From GCA-003244245 sp050699515 (lineage in GTDB: Bacteria > Actinomycetota > Actinomycetes > Mycobacteriales > Pseudonocardiaceae), in the NCBI GenBank assembly GCA_050699515.1, contig JBOHFF010000134.1:1-64000 (forward strand): a stretch of 64,000 nt of DNA. Direction: 5' to 3'. The translations under genes and the position numbers were made by a program. The notes beneath the pieces were generated by a model that saw only the letters and a program-made list of their open reading frames with translations, was not told where the DNA came from and did no database searches. How positions within the stretch are numbered: position 1 is the first letter of the stretch; the number at the start of each line of letters is the position of its first letter. Below, one piece after another: positions 61,353 through 64,000 of the stretch.

Positions 61353-61497
61353 GGTGTGCCCGACCCTCCTCGTCCCTCTGCTCTGCCTGCTATCAGCGCA
61401 GGGTACCCATGCCGTCCCCGCCAGCAGGCCGAGCGGGCTTGTCGCCCATCCCAGACGCAACGCCGGTGGCACGTGATGGGGAGGTCATGCAGTGGAG

Positions 61498-61995
61498 TCA
61501 CGATGCGCGATCAGATGTGATCCGGCGCCGCATCGACCCGAGGCTGGCGACGACGGCTGCGCCTACGACGACGTGCATCATCGCCAGCGCGAGACGAGTC
61601 GCGCCGTCGGTGTCGGACATCATCTGTCCCGCCACCGTGAGCAGCGCGAACGCGCCACCGATGACCTGCGCCAACCGTAGGAATCCCGGCCACCACCGAG
61701 CCAGCAACGCTGCCAGGCCGGTGCCCAGAACCAGCGGGAGGACGCTCGTGGAGACCACGCTCCAGGCGGTGACTTCGTGCGGGTTTCCCGCGTTCAGGAG
61801 CACAAACGAAGCGCCGGCAGCCCAGCCGATGAGCAGGATCGCCAGGTTGGCGACCGCGGCCGTCACGGCGCCGGCGGCGATGGCCTGCCACCAGTTCAGT
61901 CCCGCTCGCCCGGCTTTCATGATGGGGATGCGGTCATCAGAGCGGGCGTCAGCAGATCCGGTCTGGCTCATCGCAGTGCGGTCAGTGGTGGACAT
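61498..61995 (-). CDS. DUF6069-like membrane protein
   Basis: From the ATG at 61995 the 165-residue product has four hydrophobic segments (WWQAIAAGAVTAAVANLAILL, LPLVLGTGLAALLARWW, VIGGAFALLTVAGQ and MMHVVVGAAVVASL), the DUF6069 pattern. The function is unknown. It is leftward, between smc and acyP. Confidence 0.7.
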   Translation of the reverse strand: MSTTDRTAMSQTGSADARSDDRIPIMKAGRAGLNWWQAIAAGAVTAAVANLAILLIGWAAGASFVLLNAGNPHEVTAWSVVSTSVLPLVLGTGLAALLARWWPGFLRLAQVIGGAFALLTVAGQMMSDTDGATRLALAMMHVVVGAAVVASLGSMRRRITSDRAS

Positions 61996-62135
61996 CGGGG
62001 CACCTCCGGGACTGTGGATTCCGCGAGACAGCGGCCTGCGATCAGGCTCCAACCTCAACAATAGTTGATGTCAAGGACAGGTGCCCGGTGTGTCGAACTC
62101 GGGAGGCTCAGAGCGAACCCGACTCCCTCAGCCAC

Positions 62136-62408
62136 TCACCACTCGACGAAGCCGGCGACACCGCGAGCGTCACCAAACTGCTCAATGACCCGCTTCACCT
62201 GCCCGGGCGTGGACCCGGAGCGCAACGCGGCGAGCAGCTTCTCGCAGGCAGCCCGCGGCCCTTCGGCGACCACCTCGACCCGCCCATCAGCCAGATTGGC
62301 CGCATGACCGGTCAGCCCCAGCTCGAGCGCCCGGCAACGGGTCCACCATCGAAACCCCACGCCCTGCACCCGACCCTGCACCCAGGCCGTCATCCGCACC
62401 TGCGTCAT
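62136..62408 (-). CDS. acyP: Acylphosphatase
   Basis: The 90-residue enzyme hydrolyses acyl phosphates. The active-site block is VQGRVQGVGFRWW with the conserved Arg, and the Asn in HAANLADGRVEVVAEG. Start by ATG at 62408 (another at 62414). Its place near smc matches M. tuberculosis acyP. Confidence 0.92.
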   Translation of the reverse strand: MTQVRMTAWVQGRVQGVGFRWWTRCRALELGLTGHAANLADGRVEVVAEGPRAACEKLLAALRSGSTPGQVKRVIEQFGDARGVAGFVEW

Positions 62409-62438
62409 CCCCATCCCCTCGCGCCACCCACACCGCAA

Positions 62439-62492
62439 TCTGGATACAGACCGCGGTAATCAGGGACCGCATTTGGGCAGTATGCATCCAGA
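62439..62492 (-). repeat. 54-bp palindromic dispersed element, copy B
   Basis: On the minus strand this reads TCTGGATGCATACTGC at one end and GGTCTGTATCCAGA at the other, with GATTACCGCG between. It matches copy A (26788-26841) without gaps at 39 of 54 positions. It lies between acyP and the toxin-antitoxin genes. Confidence 0.65.
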
Positions 62493-62620
62493 CTGCTTCG
62501 TCGACGTGTTCCTGCCGATCGCCGCCGCGCGGCGGCCGCGGGACCAGTTGACCACGCATCTGGACGCCGCGGACAGCTGCCCTTACCACGCCGTCCCCAG
62601 CTTTCGTGGTCAACCTCATG

Positions 62621-62638
62621 CTATAGCGAACGCTATAG
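62621..62638. promoter_or_regulatory. Palindromic operator over the toxin-antitoxin promoter
   Basis: CTATAGCGAACGCTATAG is two perfect 8-base arms around AA. Its right arm is part of a TATAGT -10 box (62634-62639), only eight bases before the antitoxin ATG at 62647, suggesting a leaderless mRNA. Binding of the antitoxin complex here would block transcription (inference). Confidence 0.65.
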
Positions 62639-62646
62639 TGGATGCC

Positions 62647-62916
62647 ATGGCAACGACGACCATGCAGCTCGAGACCGAACTCCGCGACCAGCTCGCCCAC
62701 ATCGCCCAACGAGACTTCGATGGCGCCACCCTCGGCGAAGCACTCCAACGTCTCGTCACCGAGCACCGTATCAACCGGATCATGCACCAGTACGAACAAC
62801 TGCGGGCTGACCCGGCCGAATGGGCCAGCTACCGGGCCGAGACCCAGCTGACCGACAACGCCGCTGGCGACGGCCTGCCCTCGGCTAGCGACGAGTACCC
62901 CGAGCACAATAGGTGA
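62647..62916 (+). CDS. Antitoxin of a MazEF/PemIK-type pair
   Basis: The 89-residue protein starts MATTTMQLETELRDQLAHIA, like ribbon-helix-helix antitoxins, with a charged helical middle and a disordered C-terminus that should bind the toxin. Its stop overlaps the toxin GTG by four bases. The open frame extends upstream to 62473 but the promoter and palindrome lie there. Confidence 0.75.
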   Translation: MATTTMQLETELRDQLAHIAQRDFDGATLGEALQRLVTEHRINRIMHQYEQLRADPAEWASYRAETQLTDNAAGDGLPSASDEYPEHNR

Positions 62917-63305
62917 GCCCGTACACACAGCTCGCGCCGTGGCAGGTGTGGTGGGTCGACTTCGGCTCCCCGATCGGACACGAGCAAGGTGGCATCCGTC
63001 CCGCCATCGTTGTCGGTTCCACCACCCACTGCCGCTTTCCCACCGACATGGTCCTCATGGTTCCGCTCACTACCCGCGACAGGCAGCTCGACCATCACGT
63101 CCGCATCGCCTCACCCGAGTCCGGGCTGTCCCGCCCCAGCTGGGCACGCACCGAAGACATCACCGTCGTGTCCACCCGGCGCCTCACCCAGGCGGCGCCC
63201 CTGGGCAGTGCGTCAGCCGAGGAGGCGAAGGAACTGTCCTTCTGGCTACGCGCCATGGTCGCGTTCTCATGCCAGGGCACGATGAAGACCGCCTCCAGTG
63301 GTTGA
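62913..63305 (+). CDS. MazF/PemK-type endoribonuclease toxin
   Basis: The 130-residue product has the PemK/MazF barrel: WQVWWVDFGSPIGHEQGGIRPAIVVG and later TEDITVVSTRRLTQ. The G-x-R-P-A motif near the N-terminus is conserved. It probably cuts mRNA at a short sequence. Its start overlaps the antitoxin stop. Confidence 0.87.
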   Translation: MSPYTQLAPWQVWWVDFGSPIGHEQGGIRPAIVVGSTTHCRFPTDMVLMVPLTTRDRQLDHHVRIASPESGLSRPSWARTEDITVVSTRRLTQAAPLGSASAEEAKELSFWLRAMVAFSCQGTMKTASSG

Positions 63306-63311
63306 GGCCCG

Positions 63312-63380
63312 TCACAGCAGCCCGGCCAGGCGGTAGAGCACCAGCGAACCAGCCACCTCCACGTTGAGGCTCAGACCGGT
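63312..63380 (-). pseudogene. Possible 3' remnant of a SpoU-type RNA methyltransferase
   Basis: A short frame reads TGLSLNVEVAGSLVLYRLAGLL and then stops. SLNV followed by a small-residue helix is the usual C-terminal end of SpoU/TrmH-type 2'-O-methyltransferases. Nothing matches upstream, where trmO ends. It is probably a broken fragment, but could be chance. Confidence 0.35.
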
Positions 63381-63389
63381 ACCTGTGAT

Positions 63390-63881
63390 TCATGAATCTT
63401 GTGGTGGTGTGGCGAAATACTGGGTGAGCATCTCGGTTGACCATGCGGCTTGCCGCACGGTGCCACGGGGGCCGAACTCGCGGAACCAGGGTTTGATGTC
63501 CAGGACGGGGGTGCCGTCGAGGGCGTCGAGTTCCTCAACATGCAAGTCGAGGACATCAATTGTGACCAGACGGCAGCGCGAGACACCCAGCCAGTTCACC
63601 CGGCGCATGTTGCGATGACCGAAGATGCCGACTTCGGGCCAGTCCGGATCGTCCCGTGCTCGGCGTGCGCCGAGGTTGAGGTCGGTCGGGTCGGTGAGGT
63701 GGAAGCGGTAGACGATCTCCAAGTGGGAGAAGGCATCCAGTCCTTTGGTGGCGTCGGTGTTGAATCGGTTGCTGTCGATGCGGATGATGGAGCGGGTGGC
63801 GCCCCAGTAGTCATCGGTCGGTTCGATGCGCCCACCGATTACGTGCGCGATGGGCTCGACCGCAAAAGACGGGCCTACCAT
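63390..63881 (-). CDS. trmO: TrmO-type tRNA methyltransferase (TsaA/UPF0066 family)
   Basis: The family methylates the N6-threonylcarbamoyl adenosine 37 of some tRNAs. The 163-residue protein has the blocks EPTDDYWG, LDAFSHLEIVYRFHL, GIFGHRNMRRVNWLGVSRC and TPVLDIKPWF. The ATG at 63881 is preceded by AAGGGGGAGAG. It follows the partial gene at 63924 by 42 bases. Confidence 0.87.
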   Translation of the reverse strand: MVGPSFAVEPIAHVIGGRIEPTDDYWGATRSIIRIDSNRFNTDATKGLDAFSHLEIVYRFHLTDPTDLNLGARRARDDPDWPEVGIFGHRNMRRVNWLGVSRCRLVTIDVLDLHVEELDALDGTPVLDIKPWFREFGPRGTVRQAAWSTEMLTQYFATPPQDS

Positions 63882-63923
63882 GACTCTCCCCCTTTTTCCC
63901 AGGGTTGTGGCGGGTGTCTAGTG

Positions 63924-64000
63924 TCAGGGTGAGCCGGTGTTGAGGTAAGCGCAGGCGCGTGCGTCGAGTTCGACGGTCGCCGGGACACCGCGACGGCCGA
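63924..64000 (-). CDS. Partial gene at the right edge
   Basis: Read leftward from the window edge, an open frame encodes the last 25 residues GRRGVPATVELDARACAYLNTGSP before a TGA at 63926-63924. It could be the C-terminus of an unknown protein, in line with trmO. Nothing in it identifies a family. Confidence 0.35.
   Translation of the reverse strand, partial: GRRGVPATVELDARACAYLNTGSP

Noticed and set aside
1..64000. tRNA, rRNA or other RNA genes
   Set aside because: No cloverleaf, rRNA segment or known riboswitch pattern could be recognised by eye; a covariance search would be needed.

Overview
The window is GC-rich, densely packed chromosomal DNA from an actinomycete, most likely a filamentous member of the Pseudonocardiales (inference). 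The signs are a WhiG-type sigma factor, a DivIVA/FilP-like coiled-coil protein, an AfsR-type regulator, and a long core whose gene order matches, from memory, the Mycobacterium tuberculosis stretch Rv2861c-Rv2922c (map, PBP lipoprotein, GNAT, ispG, rip1, dxr, vapBC, rlmN, cdsA, frr, pyrH, tsf, rpsB, M23 peptidase, xerC, dprA, comM, yraN, DUF2469, rnhB, lepB, rplS, trmD, rimM, khpA, rpsP, amidohydrolase, ffh, glnD, glnB, amtB, ftsY, acyP, smc). The conserved order makes each break in it easy to see.

Layout. 1-7036: the start of a Tat-exported protein (partial), a large AfsR/SARP NB-ARC-TPR regulator with almost identical 120-bp repeats, and a divergent three-gene tailoring cluster (ABBA aromatic prenyltransferase, O-methyltransferase, flavin-dependent halogenase). 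7101-15854: cobQ, map, penicillin-binding lipoprotein, GNAT, ispG, rip1, dxr, all leftward. 15939-20525: small membrane proteins, an NHEJ-type polymerase and a convergent ATP-dependent ligase separated by a perfect 18-bp inverted repeat, a methyltransferase remnant, an AlkB-like dioxygenase and a VapBC pair. 20572-32601: rlmN, cdsA, frr, pyrH, tsf, rpsB, M23 peptidase, whiG, xerC, dprA, comM, yraN. 32802-36841: an accessory break with a complete but mutated IS3-family element (27-bp ends, 3-bp target duplication), an HTH-TPR regulator, a transposase remnant and small unknown genes. 36969-43810: DUF2469, rnhB, lepB, rplS, trmD, rimM, khpA, rpsP, CPBP protease, amidohydrolase. 44059-46210: a second HTH-TPR regulator and an unknown protein. 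46292-55191: ffh, coiled-coil protein, the nitrogen operon amtB-glnB-glnD with a GlnR-like site, and ftsY. 55347-57699: an island between ftsY and smc holding a PIMT-like methyltransferase translationally coupled to a 50-residue acidic peptide, plus small unknown genes. 57759-64000: smc, DUF6069 protein, acyP, a MazF-type toxin-antitoxin pair with a palindromic operator over its promoter, TrmO and a partial gene.

How the genes work together. The core supplies isoprenoid precursors (dxr, ispG), phospholipid synthesis (cdsA), translation factors and rRNA/tRNA modification, SRP targeting (ffh, ftsY), chromosome organisation (smc) and nitrogen sensing (amtB, glnB, glnD). The most interesting accessory systems are the prenyl/methyl/halogen tailoring cluster, whose scaffold enzyme is not in the window, and the candidate methyltransferase-type RiPP locus in the ftsY-smc gap. 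A 54-bp palindromic element occurs twice, 36 kb apart, in intergenic DNA.

Limits: start codons were chosen by eye from ribosome-binding sites and family knowledge. No database search was run, and regulatory sites are pattern matches only.
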